Below the pieces are notes generated by a model. The model searched no databases. It saw nothing but the letters and a program-made list of their open reading frames with translations, and was not told the DNA's origin. Shown here piece by piece: positions 33,207 to 45,612 of a DNA stretch of 64,000 bases; position 1 is the stretch's first letter, and each line of letters opens with the position of its first letter. The translations under genes and the position numbers were made by a program. Origin of the DNA: Caprella mutica (lineage: Eukaryota > Arthropoda > Malacostraca > Amphipoda > Caprellidae); contig CANNZV010001139.1 of the NCBI GenBank assembly GCA_947561585.1, forward strand, positions 62,001 through 126,000, written 5' to 3'.

Positions 33207-34615
33207 GTCGCTTTGAAATGTCAAAATGTGTTTTCAACGATGTGAGCTTAATTCAGTAGAATCAAACAATGAATTAACGTGACATTTTTTTCTAATTTTT
33301 ACTCCTTATATATTAAATCAACAGAAATAAGGTTTTGAAAGGCGGTCCAAAACATGACAGATATCCATTTTTCCTGGATCAGTGCACTTTTTTTGATCAG
33401 GAATTTTCAGGACGTTTCCCTCATTTAAAGAAAATTTCAAATTTTTGCGTTTATAAGCCATTTCAACTGAAAATTGTATCTGACTAAAATTTGTCATCAT
33501 TCATTGCACGCTACCAGTTATAATAATTTTATTTGATTCCAAAACGGTGTCAGATTTATTTTTCCACTTCAACCATTCTACTAATGTTTAAACTCTCACG
33601 TATACCAACAACAATTTACTGTAAGTTAGACCCTTAGAACGCAGTTAGAATCAAATCTTTTAAATTACAAACTTCAATTCCGTGAACATTTAGATATCCC
33701 ATTTACTCTACATCAAACACACTAGGTGTCAACTGATGTATTTTATTTTCTAAGCGATGTCGTTTTCTAAGTTTTTAATTGTTGTAATGTAGTGACTTAA
33801 CTCTATGCCATTGTATATGTAATTACAAAGCACAAAGTTTAAATTGAACAAAGTTTGGATGAACAAATAAACATTCTAATGAAAGGCTAACAAAAATTTC
33901 GTTGACGTATTTCACGTTACTTCAAAATAAAAACTGATTTGAAATAACAGTAAGGATAACAATAACCACTGTATTCAATGTCTACTTTCTTGTGCGTAGT
34001 GGAATTTTACTTAATTTTGTAGTGTGTGTGTTTGAAGTAGGTCTACAAAGCCTGTGTTTGTGCGTGTATTGGAATGTAAGAGGATTTGTGTGCAATTGTG
34101 GTTATTTATATATTTACAATTGACACGAGTTCTTTCTCTTTGTTTACTTGTTAAGATTGTATGTGTTCTGTTATTTATTACTCTTAATGTGACCCAATCG
34201 GCCAATCTAAAATATCCATTGATATATGTGTATTTGTATGCAATATGCATTGAGGCATTTTTGGTGAGAAAGAAGGAGAATCATATGACGTTTAAAACAT
34301 GACCTTTTGCAATCTACGAAGGTAATAATGCCGCCTAAAAGTAACTTTAGACAAACTGCGAAGGTAAAAACAAGAAAAATTTAGATTCAATACATAGGTA
34401 GACTGTGTATGCTTACATTATTGGTTTTGTTACACGTGAGCCACAATAGCGAGAGGAGCCGAGTAGTGAGTATCTCTGTGTGTACCTATTGATCCCGTCT
34501 GTAATTTGGGGTATTAATATTGACTGTGGTATATATTTGTTACAGTTTGTCTATCACTACTATCAGTAATATACATAGTGATACAATTTGTACCAATTAA
34601 TACATAGTGAAGGTG
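33207..34615. other. AT-rich intergenic DNA, no gene seen
   Basis: A hydrophobic 82-codon frame at 34054-34302 starts with a TTG and has no recognised relative; I do not call it a gene. Confidence 0.45.
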
Positions 34616-35436
34616 TTAAGGGGACCTACTTCGGAAGAATCTCAAAATTGTATCATTTTTTTTATTTCATAAATAGGTACCTAATAGCCTTATAAATGAT
34701 TTTAGAAAAAATCAGAACTCTAGAGTGTGCATGTGTGACGCTATGCCCGTCGGGAGAGGGAGGAAGGGGTGTGGGTGTAGCGCTCTGTTAGTTCGAATAA
34801 CTTGTTTTCTATGGGTCTAATCGAAAAAATGCAAGTAACTAAAACGATAGGGAATTCAATTTCACATATTGGGTTCGAAGTTTCAGAACCATCGCTTCAT
34901 TGATATTTTTTTTCAAAAAACATGGTCGGTCGCCCAATAACTCAAAATGCCATTTTGAGGCACTTCAAAATAGCTACAAATTTTGGTATTCAAACAACGA
35001 AGGCTCAATTTTTCTTGAAGCTACGGCATTGCGGTTTTTGCATTCCAATCTCCAGGAAATTATCTAGAACTGTAGTCGAGTTATGTTCGAAATTCAAATA
35101 CTTTTTAAAAATATTACATTTAATTTTTTTTTTTTCAATATCTCAAAAAATAGTTAGAGATTTCAGCAAAACTCCGCTAGGATTGTTGACCATCCTCTGG
35201 TGAATCGAATGCAAAAAACCGAAATGCCGTAGCTTCGTCCAAAATTGATCCTTAGGCTTTTTAAAAAAGGGTTGAACAACCGTTCGAAATTCGAATAACT
35301 CGTTTTCTATGGGTCAAATCGAAAAAATCCTACGAAAAAAATCGAAAGATAATTCAATTTTTCATACAGATACAAAGTTTCAGAACCGTAGCTTTATTAA
35401 TACAAAGTTTTCAATGACACAAGTCGGTCCCCTTAA
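34616..35436. mobile_element. Non-autonomous TTAA-flanked DNA transposon (813 bp)
   Basis: TTAA at 34616-34619 and 35433-35436 flank GGGGACCTACTT (34620-34631) and its inverted mate AAGTCGGTCCCC (35421-35432), 11 of 12 matching. TTAA duplications are the mark of piggyBac and Kolobok-type transposons; with 4-bp evidence only I cannot choose. The inside has no intact gene but contains two direct copies of a roughly 130-bp module (34793-34920 and 35287-35420) sharing TTCGAATAAC, GTTTTCTATGGGTC and AGTTTCAGAACC. A 93-codon frame at 34922-35203 starts at an ATG but has no family. Confidence 0.7.
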
Positions 35437-35628
35437 AAAGAATAATTAATATAACTTTTCTGGCATACAGTATATAATTCAAATATCTTATAAACTATTT
35501 TTAGGAATTTCTTGCTTGATTTTTTCAGATAACATTAAATTCTCAGGTAAAACTTATGTTATAGATGGTCCAGCAGTTCAAACATATTTAGGCAATTATA
35601 GAGCATCCAGTCACAAATGAGTAGGGTT

Positions 35629-36062
35629 GACGGACACTTGGCCGAATGACAATTCGCGGAATGAAATTTGGACGAATAGATGTTTGGCCGAACGAACATC
35701 TGGTCGAAGGGACATTTGGCCGAAGTTTTTTATTTTGTAAATAAAAATTGGGATAGTAATATTATTTAATATAATAAAAGTAATAACTTTATATAATAAG
35801 TTTGAAAGTATAAAGATAAATTTTTCACTCCTTATATTTGCAATGAAATCCATGATTATGAAGATAATGATACATTTGAAGATTTATTTTCCTTTCATGA
35901 AAAAAATATTAAATTAAACGGAGGCTGCAGTTCACAATATTGATACAAAGTGAATAAAAGCCTTTCAGCCAATATTTACGCCGAATTTACTCCTGACTAT
36001 ATTATTGTCTTTCAGCCGAATATCCGTTCGGCCAAGCATCCTTCGGTAAAGTGTCTGCACAG
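35629..36062. mobile_element. Inverted-repeat element with TTGGCCGAA words at both ends
   Basis: The left end (GACGGACACTTGGCCGAATGA) and the reverse of the right end (GCAGACACTTTACCGAAGGA) match over about 19 bases with four differences. Each end carries several further TTGGCCGAA / GGACATTTGGCC words (35629-35731 and 36000-36062), inverted relative to each other. The middle is AT-rich and non-coding. It is a non-autonomous element of unknown superfamily. Confidence 0.6.
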
Positions 36063-38610
36063 GCACGAGTAGGCAGTAAATTACTTGTAAAGAGAGAATG
36101 TCGTTACTCAAATATATTCAAACCCTTATTCCCTGTTGTTTCACCACTACATCGGGACTCTTCTTCAGATCTTCCCTATCACAAATGAAGGGCAAAGATT
36201 CTATTTAATATTAGGATCATTTTCCTTATTCCTATCTAGAAATGAATGAAAGTAGAGTTTAAAACAAATACAACGTTCTATAATTAACTTTCACATAAGT
36301 TATAAATTATTCTCTGCGACTAAAGGATCAATTGGACGGTAAACTCTTCACTCACTGATGTTAGATATGTCTTTCACTCTGTTTGGCCCTCAAATAACAT
36401 ATTTTTCTGTTAGGCAGTCCGGTTATATAAAAAATATCCCTACGAATATTTCAATTTCATGGAATTGAGCCTTTTCCATTTCCAATAATTTATGATTGCT
36501 ACGAAATTGCTCCAATAAGGAAATACTTGAGTTCAGTAGAAAATATTTGATATATATGACATATTTAAACGACAGATATGATGTACTTCAAAACCATCAA
36601 AATTTCAATAATTCATTTACTTTAAAAGCCATTCCAAGCAGCCTAACTATATATAGACGCTCCAAAAATTGGTCCCATTTATTTAGTTGCTAATTTTTCT
36701 TGCAATAACAGTCAAGCGGCAGTGTCAATATGTAGATAGTGTTTAGAAATATTCATATGACAAGTATTAATGTGTAAACACATGATTACCAGTTATTGTG
36801 CAATAATGCACCCTATAGATCAGTACTTGAAGAAGTGTTAAAGAGGGGAGGGGGGAGGGGAGTAAAGGACAAACTGAATGTCAGTTTTAAGGGAAGATGA
36901 CGCATTTTAAATGGAAAGATATAGATATGTTGAGTGTTGACTGTTGAGTACATTATCCATCCAACAATAAAATAAATACTCGAAAAACACAGTAAAAAAA
37001 AATTAAAGGATAACTATTTTGAATTGTTTTATTGATAATTATTTCATAAATATGTTAATACATATACGAATAAAAGTAACTAATTAAATTTATGCAACTC
37101 AGAAAAGCTCCCTTTTTTGTATCTTAAGCTCAACTATATGAATAACAATACAAAACTCATATATGTCACTCCACCAACAAGCGGCACAGTCTATATATAG
37201 ACTCTATGTATAACCAACAAGCTGTACCTCTATACATAGATGGTTATCTGACTCCATGATTTAGCGGGGAAACTAAATAGTGTAGTTAAAATTGAAGTCA
37301 GTCAATAGCGGCGGTGACTATATATAGACGATTTTTTTATTTTCGACTTAGACCTACTGCCGCTTGGGTTAACCCTAATGAGTTTGACTATCAGAATGAA
37401 CAGGTAGGTTTAACTATGTGTTAAAAGAACACACATCTTATTTATAAACCTACTGAACAGTATTTTGTACAAGTTGTTAGTATATATATTAAACTGATGT
37501 GTACCAAATTTCAAGTAAAAATATTGAAAATATAAGGAGAAATAAATACATAGGTATATAAGACATTGGCAACTGAGAGAGCTGAGCTGTGATCGGGTGG
37601 AGTGTGTTCTAACCACAGCTTGCGAATGTGAGTGTTGATATTTTTCCTGTGGGCCTTTCTCCTTTGGGCTTCTTTCCAGTCACCGCTTATAGGCTAACCA
37701 AACTGTATTTCTACGTTGCCACACCTCACCGCAGTAAACTTGATTTCCTAATTTACGTGATTCACGCTGATTTAAATACTTTTTACCTTTTTAAATACAA
37801 AAATATTTTTGGTATTAATTTAGGAACAATGAAAAAAAAACCGATAAATTTAAAGAAATTACATGGAAAACACAAATGATTTAATTAAAAAGGATGTGCC
37901 TAGAAAAGACACGTCAAACTCATTAAGGTAAGAAAATATTTGAATCTTTGTTTTGGTTTTAAATTGCAATGTCATCATCTACAAAAACTTATTTTCTGAA
38001 AAAAAGTATGGGAATATTAAAATTTTAGTTTGTTATATTGAGTTACTATTTAATAGTTAAAATTTGCAAAATTTGTGATGAGGAAATTGTGTAAGAAATG
38101 GAGTGAATTTCATAATTATAATATAGTTACTTAGATAGGTCCAACTATTTTTACCTCATCTTATTTGAATAAGTTGCACTATAAGCATTTACTTTTTCGG
38201 GCCTTATAATGTTTCCTATTTTGTTGTTCTAATATCCCTTGATCTGCTACATACTTCGCGAGGTAACATTATATATGGGGATATAAATAAAACATCCAGT
38301 TATTTGGATAATATGCTCACAAAAAGGTTACTACTATATTTATTCATTCTAGAGATACTTAAATGACAGAGATTATTATTCATGGGATGTAACTAATTTA
38401 TTTAACATGATAATTATAAGACTAATAATTTAACAATGCGAAACTAATGGCCATATAAAATTAGGAGATCGTAATATTTTTTTTTAACGGATATCGTTTC
38501 ATAAATTCAAAACAAAACAAAATAATTCATGCTACTCATATTTTGACGTAGCTATGTTGTTAATATTTATTGTCACTCTAAACAAGCTTTTTCAAAATCA
38601 TCATCTTTTT
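36063..38610. other. AT-rich intergenic DNA, no gene seen
   Basis: It contains a purine-rich run (36845-36862, G-rich) and three dispersed CAAGCGGCA words beside GTCTATATATAGAC palindromes (36712, 37180, 37320-37375), possibly fragments of a small inverted-repeat element. A weak 83-codon frame at 37628-37879 is not called. Confidence 0.4.
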
Positions 38611-39132
38611 GACGATGCTAGGACAAATCGTCGAGGGGGAAATTCGTCACGGACAATTCGTTGCGCACAATTCGTCGCGGACAATTCATCATCATATTTT
38701 TTTCGCCATATTTCATTTTATTAATTTGTTTCATATTTAATTTATTTGACATATTTTCCATTCCTTACAAATCTTCAAATTGATAAAGGATACAATATGT
38801 ACAAAATTTGGTATCTAAAATGCAAAAGATTTTTCGAATGAATAAGACGTAATCTTCCACTATTTTGAAATCAATGATTTCACATTTCGAAATAAATTAT
38901 TGAACAATAGAAATAAATAAAAAATGATTAAATAATAAAATATTATAATGATTTGGTATCAACAATACGAGTAATTTATATAAATGTTAAACCCTCAGAT
39001 CAAACCATCTCAAAATCTCTAGATGTAATTTGAAAAATGGTAAAAAATCGTGTTGAATTTGAGTTAAAAATTGATAAATACGAATATAGAAAAAATATAG
39101 AAAACTTTATGTGACAAATTGTCCGTGACTTA

Positions 39133-40647
39133 GGCTGCGCGCAGACTAAAAGCGTTATTGCGAGCTTGCAAGCAAGCTTGCTTGCGTGAAAACATGAGGG
39201 GCTCACACCAAACGCATGAATTCACAGCGCGAGAAGCAAGCAGTTACCTGCCAAATGTCACTAGGGGAGGGTATGTGTATCTCCGCACCAAATAAAAATG
39301 ATAACCACTGCGATTATTCTTTAACGGTTATATTTTTTTCACTTTTTATTAACAGGTTAATTATAACTTTACATATACTTGTATTTAAATCAACTTACAA
39401 TAATCAAACTTAACTTAATTCAAAACAAAATAACTCAATCCCTGTTATTTGAAAGAATATTTGTGATATATGGAGTAAATTTGATAATTATTATCATTTT
39501 AGATATGAATGATTGAATTCATTGTTTAGTAGTGTTATTATTTGATTGAATTTTTTGTAAATAAAATTAAATAAATATTTATATTTAAGAATAAATGTGA
39601 TTTGTTATTTACAATTCTATATTATGACTATATAGGTTTTAGGTACTGTCTAGGGAAGTTCCGGATTATCGAACGGTTCCACATTTTCGGACACTATTGA
39701 TTATAATCAATATATATAGGTAACTATTTAAATTATTATTTACCTCTCATTGCATGCAATCATTAGTTTTTTATTACTTGTTCGTAAATGTGTAACAGTC
39801 CCATAACTTAGAACTTATCTTACAAATAGGTATGAATTATTTTGTTGTTTTTCCTAATTTTATTAGGTAGTAAACATAAGTAGTAGGTATATACCTAGTA
39901 AATATTAAAACATTCAGTATTCTTAGTTCTATTTATTATAGGAAACAGTATTTGTAAGTGAGCGTAAAACGTATATCTATGTGGATAATGGAAATATACG
40001 AAATTTAAATTTTGATAGACCTTTCATGATCTACGAAAACTCCCACTTTGCGAGTACTAGAAGTGTCTGATAACCGAGACGTTTCTCTAAATATGTACTA
40101 GGTATTATATTGTGTAACTCAGGTTAGATATCTAGGTAAACATTTATATTAGGTATGTAATCAGCTTTATAAAATACCTAGATAAATTATTTATATTATA
40201 TATCGTCCCTAGGTATTTAATTGCGCATATATATTATATAATCAGCTTGGTACCCAGGTAATAATATTTTTAACCATGCTTGACTCTAAAATTGTTGGTA
40301 TTAAGTATTAACTATCAACATATGATATTAATTAATTAAACTGTTAATAATGAAAAATAAAATCGAAAAAAAAATATAACCGTTAAAGTATAATTGCAGT
40401 GGTTATCATTTTTATTTGGTGCGGAGATACACACACCCTTCTCGAGTGACATCTGGCAAGTAACTGCTTGCTTCTCGCGCAGCGTGAAACCATCTTGGGA
40501 GTCAGTTGACGCTTTAATGCAAGCTTTCGCGCTCGTTCTTAATGCTCTGTGTGTGCGCAGTTCAATAGGAATAACATGTAGCACGGTTCATGCCCGCAAG
40601 CTTTCCTGCCCGCTTCACGCGAAAATGCTTTTGGTCTGCGCGCAGCC
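39133..40647. mobile_element. Non-autonomous DNA transposon with long inverted arms (GGCTGCGCGCAGAC ends)
   Basis: GGCTGCGCGCAGAC (39133-39146) is exactly inverted at 40634-40647. The inverted similarity continues for 218 bp (left) and 294 bp (right); the left arm lacks about 75 bp. Shared inner words include GAGAAGCAAGCAGTTAC and GTGTATCTCCGCACC. The centre (39351-40353) is AT-rich, non-coding and low in similarity to known genes. The flanks read TTA and TAA, suggestive of a 3-bp target as in PIF/Harbinger, but the mismatch leaves this open. The similar short frames seen in both arms are mirror images, not genes. Confidence 0.7.
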
Positions 40648-40650
40648 TAA

Positions 40651-40792
40651 GGGTGCGTTCACACTACAAGCGCAGCGGCGCGGCGCGCTCGAAAAATTAA
40701 TGTATATTTGACGCTAGCAGCACCGCTAGCGTCAAATATACATTAATTTTTCGAGCGCGCCGCGCCGCTCCGCTTGTAGTGTGAACGCACCC
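40651..40792. mobile_element. Hairpin MITE, 142 bp, PIF/Harbinger-like
   Basis: Two 68-base arms are inverted copies with a single mismatch around a 6-base loop (AGCACC). It starts GGGTGCGTTCACAC and is flanked on both sides by TAA (40648-40650, 40793-40795), matching the 3-bp TWA duplications of PIF/Harbinger. The GC-rich inner part (GCGGCGCGGCGCG) contrasts with its surroundings. The near-identity of the arms suggests a recent insertion. Confidence 0.85.
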
Positions 40793-40880
40793 TAACTGTC
40801 CACGCCGAATTGTCTGCAACGAATTGTCCGCGAAATGTCCACGACGAATTGTTCTCGCGACGAATCGTTCGGACACGCTT

Positions 40881-42190
40881 ATTGACTCCTAGACCTCTAG
40901 TGGCAATAGCAAAAAAATTAAATTAATCCTTTATAGTGTTAATTTTATCAAAATATTTCATGAGTGTATTGCTTAAAATCACATTATATAAAAAAAATGT
41001 GAAAAATGTGAAGCCTATTCAATCCAAAAATATCAAATAAACTACTTCAGTAAATTATACACTAATAAATTATTATATCAACCACATCACAGTTCTTTCA
41101 AAGGAAAAGTTTTTGTTTCGAAAAAAAGGATTTCATTTTCCAAAAGTTCTATTAATGAAAATACGTGAATTTCTTTTGGTGCAGAAGAGTTTTCAAGAAG
41201 AATATTGCTTCTGTAAAACTCTGTTAACTTCCGACATCAAAACATTCATGCAAAATTCACGTCTTTTATTGTTGCAAGAAGTATTCTAGGATTATATTGA
41301 ATATTTAAAGCTCGGTGCATTTATAATATTACTCAAAATAATGGATATGTCGATCTATTTGTCCATTCCTTCTATATCTATAAAAGGGAAATAGTAATGA
41401 AATATAAAAAAACAATGATATATGGATTCATTTCAACTGCGGTCGAGTTAAAAAAAGCTAATTAATCACCACACATAGATGCACAGAGTGATTTAATAAC
41501 ATTTTGACTGATATGCTATGCATATATTGAATATATTTATTATAAACACATTTGTAATGTGTACATTCATAAAATGAAGCAATTCACAAAAAGGAACTCC
41601 AGTTAATACTATTTTGCAGCTTCACATTGTAAGTTTGTTGTTAGTCAAAATCTGCATATTATTTTAAAATTTGTAATACGTTAATAATGTTTTAAAATGA
41701 ACATTAGTGCAATATGTATTGATTTACACATGGAATTAATGTCTACTATCTCATACATTCAACTCGTGATTACTTAATGACAAACGTTCTGACTGACGCG
41801 GCTTCTTTTATAATAGTTAATATAAATGAGCAGATCCACTGTTGAAACAAATATAGAACAGCTGTTTCGTAAGTGTCCACAGAATAATTATTTGAAAGTA
41901 GGGATTTAACGTCTGCTTAGGAACTAAAGCCATATCGCGTTTCTTTAAATGAATTAAGTACATAGGACTTGAAGATGAATTATCTGACTCTGATTCATTG
42001 CGTCTGGACCATCTGGTTACGAGTTTGGATAATACTCATCCACTTCTACATTATATTCTTAACCGTCACTGTCAAATTGAAAAATTATATTGAATATCAC
42101 CTTCATTTAATGAACTCTCCCGTTGTACTTCATCTAAGATATACCATATTCTTGAAAAGGTGGTGTATCTCGGAAGATAATTGATACACA
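40881..42190. other. AT-rich intergenic DNA, no gene seen
   Basis: No convincing gene, RNA or repeat. A 71-codon frame at 41969-42184 is not supported. Confidence 0.45.
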
Positions 42191-42194
42191 GTTT

Positions 42195-42650
42195 TACCGG
42201 TGAATGGTGTATACCACCACAGCAAATTCAATCCCGGTATATTACACCCCGGTACATTCCACCACGGTATATTCTATCTCGGTATAGTCCATCCCGGTAA
42301 ATTCCACCCCGGTTGTGAAAGAAAGGTTGTGTGAACGCTTTATCAGTTGAGGTATTTAGTTTTTTCAATCAAAAGCTGATTATCTTCAATATCGCTTACA
42401 CGGCAGACATAATAACTGCAAGATGATGTCATATTGTACTTATTGTTAATTTTTATTTGGAATTTGGTAGCTTGAGTTCGAGTTAAAGTGTTGTAAAACA
42501 GTTTTGAAAGAAGGCTTTTTTTGGGGTATTTTACATGTTTTTTTTTATCATTGGGTTTTTCATTGGGAGGGGCGAATTATCATTTCTCTTAAACTAAGGG
42601 TTTTTGACCGCGGGTGTTTTTATCGATCTATATTTTACTATAATTTGGCA
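42195..42650. mobile_element. Partial copy of the GGTATATTCCACCCC-family element
   Basis: 42195-42315 has about six units of the 19-21 bp type CCCGGTATATTCCACC. The next 300 bases (TGTGAACGC, TTTATCAGTTGA, AAGATGATGTCATAT) match 48717-48960 of the fuller copy. No inverted array is found on the right, so this copy is truncated. Confidence 0.65.
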
Positions 42651-43196
42651 GATTTAATTTCACTATAAAGTTGACATGACTATTTTTTTTAATGGCCCCC
42701 TGCCTGAAGAAACAGATCTCCTTTGAATAGTTAAATAAAAACAATTATCTTTATTTAGACAATGAACATTAAAAACAAAATATATGCTTCTCTGCTCTAC
42801 GACCATGGTTCCGACCATCGCCAATGGTAGTGGCCTAATTGACTATATAGTTATGGTCAAAAAGTCATCTTCCGAACTTTGGCGTGAGAAGAAACATTTT
42901 GCTTGAAAGAAAAAAATTACCACCATTACAAATTTTTGTCGAAATGGAAATTATGAACTTATTTTGATAGTTACTTTATTGTTCCACTCATAAGTATTTG
43001 AATATTCGAATTAGGTAAATAAATAAGTAAAAAAATATTATATATAATACGTGTGAGTTCTTGGAACTGACAATATATTGACAAACAATAGGATTGCGCA
43101 ATTTTTAATTGGTTAATTAAAATTAATAAAAAATGAAATTTTATAGAAATGCAAAAACATCATCTTACGGTCCTGAGAGAATGAATAGATTAGCCC
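42651..43196. other. AT-rich intergenic DNA, no gene seen
   Basis: Nothing recognisable. Confidence 0.4.
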
Positions 43197-43657
43197 TGGA
43201 ACGACCAAAGTGCCTGAGAGGCTTGTTCCGGAGGAAACATACCTTTTTACTTTTAAAACTTGACTCGAGTTGCTGAAAATCCAGGATATTATAGTGCAAG
43301 ACCTACTTAAGCACAATCAATGAAAACATTGCAACCTTTGTGGAAATAAGGAGATTTGGTGAAATACATGCAGTGTTGCGTCACATTTTGATTTTGCTAG
43401 TGTAACGCAAAATGTAACACATCAGCGTTTGTACTTCAACCGGGCTCCAGAGTCCAACTTTATCAAATATATTATAAAACTAAATAGAACAAATTGTGTG
43501 GAATAATTACCACTAATATTTATACGATGAATAAATACGTCATAGAGAATGAAATTCACAAAGTTTCAACAATTCATATCAATCGGTTTTGAAATTGTGC
43601 ATCAATATTTTAAACCGAATCGGGCCTCTGAGTCCCGTTTGTACGTTGGTCGTTCCA
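43197..43657. mobile_element. Probable MITE with TGGAACGACCAA ends
   Basis: TGGAACGACCAA at 43197-43208 is exactly inverted at 43646-43657. GGCYTCTGAGTCC-type words lie just inside the right end and at 43443. It is about 461 bp and non-coding. No clear target duplication was seen. Confidence 0.55.
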
Positions 43658-45612
43658 AGGTTACTTAAAATAAAATTGTAGTGTCTGTTCATTAGAATTA
43701 CGTTTATTATAAATTAGTAAAACAATTGTATTACATTAGTTGCATCACTATTTATATTGGATGAGGATTATTAAAGATTTTTAAGAATCAGATAAATTTA
43801 AATAAAATATTGCCAAACACTCGTGCTTCCAAAACTGATTAAATAGCTATATTTATTAATTGAAAAATAGTAGTAGAAAACATAGACAATAGACATACAA
43901 TTTAATTAATCAAATTATTCTAATAAATTTCAAGAGTTTAGTATGATTTAGTGACAGTCACTAATGAAGACATACTAATAAATATTGTTTTTTTATAACT
44001 CTAAATAGCAAATGTTTTCCGTAAAACACTTCTATATTATATAATTCATCAAACTAATTAAATAACAATGTAGTATAACTCATCTATAATGAACTAAAAC
44101 TGGGTCACTATATATAACTTTCTTTATTATAGAAGAGTCAAGATATGCATACAAAACTGGCCGTCCTATGAAAGTTCACAAATATTTTGTAAAACTTAAT
44201 TAATTATACAGGATACTACATTTTTCAGGACTCTAAGATTCAGTACGGTTCATTATACCGGCCTTCATTATTTAGAAGTTGTACTGATGGAAGAGAGATG
44301 TAAAGAAAACTGATGGCCATTTTATGGCAGGAAAAAGAAAATAATGTTCTTTCTACAGGATAGTACATTACTCAGTGCTTTATTGATAAGGATGATTCAC
44401 TATACAGGACTTCATTATAGAGGCTTAGTACTGTATTCATTAATTGGAAAATACAAATAAAGAACATTGAGTAATTACATCATCTTATAAAATTCAGATT
44501 GTGTTATGATTTAGTAGTGACTGTCACTTATGAAGATATACTGATAAATATATTTTTTAATAACTTTCTATTCCATAATACTGTTAGTGATTATATTTAA
44601 TTGCATTAGGTGAGATAGAATGGTAAAAATATTCCAAGTCATATAAATCTAACTGAAATTAGTCAAACAGAAATTATAACACAAGTGAATTTGATCTTTT
44701 TTCATATAACCTTCTTGTGCAAGCTAATGATAAGATGAAGCAGTCGAGACTTAGTGTTTCTCATTTGCAAACAACTTATTTAGCACTCATAAAATAGAAT
44801 CTCTTAAATGTTATATATTATGATACTCAGACTTAACTACCAAAAAGTTCTGGTTATTAACATATATTTATTGGTATAATATAATACTGTGGTTCCCCTC
44901 CACGGTATGAAGTTCCTTCTGCAGTCGCCATAAATCTCTTCAATGATTCCTCTCATTGATTTTCCTAAATAAAATAGCTCACACCTAAATTAATTATACC
45001 TCATACAGTTTTGTTTCCATAGACATTAAAGTGGGGTGTGTATGCATCGTGTCACATGAAAGAACAATAGAATTCATGCAACTCAGCAGCTTTATCTAAT
45101 TTGATGGTTCGACTGTATCTGGTAGAGAACAGGTATGATCTGCCACCATAAACCAATTTTAGCAAAGAGTTTTAGAAAGCAAAATAATCATCTAATTATA
45201 CAAGTTTCAGCATTAGTGATATGAGAAATTTCTCCGTGGAGTGAGGAGACTAAGCAGAGGACACATTCATCAAATTAGTAGAAGAAAATTCTTGTAGATT
45301 TGCCATTAGTTCAAAGTTCACCTCTTTTGTTTTCTCAGGATTAATAATTTCTTGTTGCACATACATTTTGTTAATGTGCACTGCGAAATCTCTCTTTTTC
45401 TCATTTTAAAAGAATGAGTGAAGATCGATCTTCTTATGTACGATTCTCCTGTAACATTTTTCATTTTCATTTAAATACCATCTTGTTAATTTAACTCTAT
45501 CAGTGAAGATGTTTGTTGTTTGGTCAGTCAATACAAATGAGGGCCTATCATTAGATATGTAAATGTGTACTCTTTACTTTTCTCACTGAAACTCAATTAA
45601 TCTTAATACGAA
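43658..45612. other. Intergenic DNA with weak direct repeats; 3' side of the C2H2 gene
   Basis: A 70-bp segment at 43938-44005 (GATTTAGTGACAGTCACTAATGAAGA) recurs in degenerate form at 44505-44575. A 80-bp segment (ACAGGATACTACATT...CTTCATTAT) recurs about 145 bases later near 44210 and 44355. They may be parts of a dead element. The end near 45612 is the 3' flank of the gene on the minus strand. Confidence 0.4.

Larger units (their letters stand above)
38611..40880. mobile_element. Inverted-repeat element with GACAATTCGTCGCG words at both ends, host of nested insertions
   Basis: 38611-38700 has four to five units of GGACAATTCGTCGCG. 40797-40876 has the same words in reverse orientation (CGACGAATTGTTC, CGAATTGTCCGCG). 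A single GACAAATTGTCCGTGAC also flanks the inner element at 39114. The two arrays appear to be the ends of one element, now separated by the 39133-40647 element and the 142-bp hairpin MITE. The exact ends are not clear. Confidence 0.55.

Noticed and set aside
36845..36862. G-rich run as a G-quadruplex regulatory site.
   Set aside because: Only three separated G-runs, no gene nearby, and simple-sequence purine tracts are expected in such DNA.
39216..40584. Two similar short proteins (REKQAVTCQMSL...APNKNDNHC...) at 39216-39413 and 40336-40584 as a gene pair.
   Set aside because: They are translations of the same inverted arms of a non-autonomous transposon; the similarity is due to the inverted repeat.
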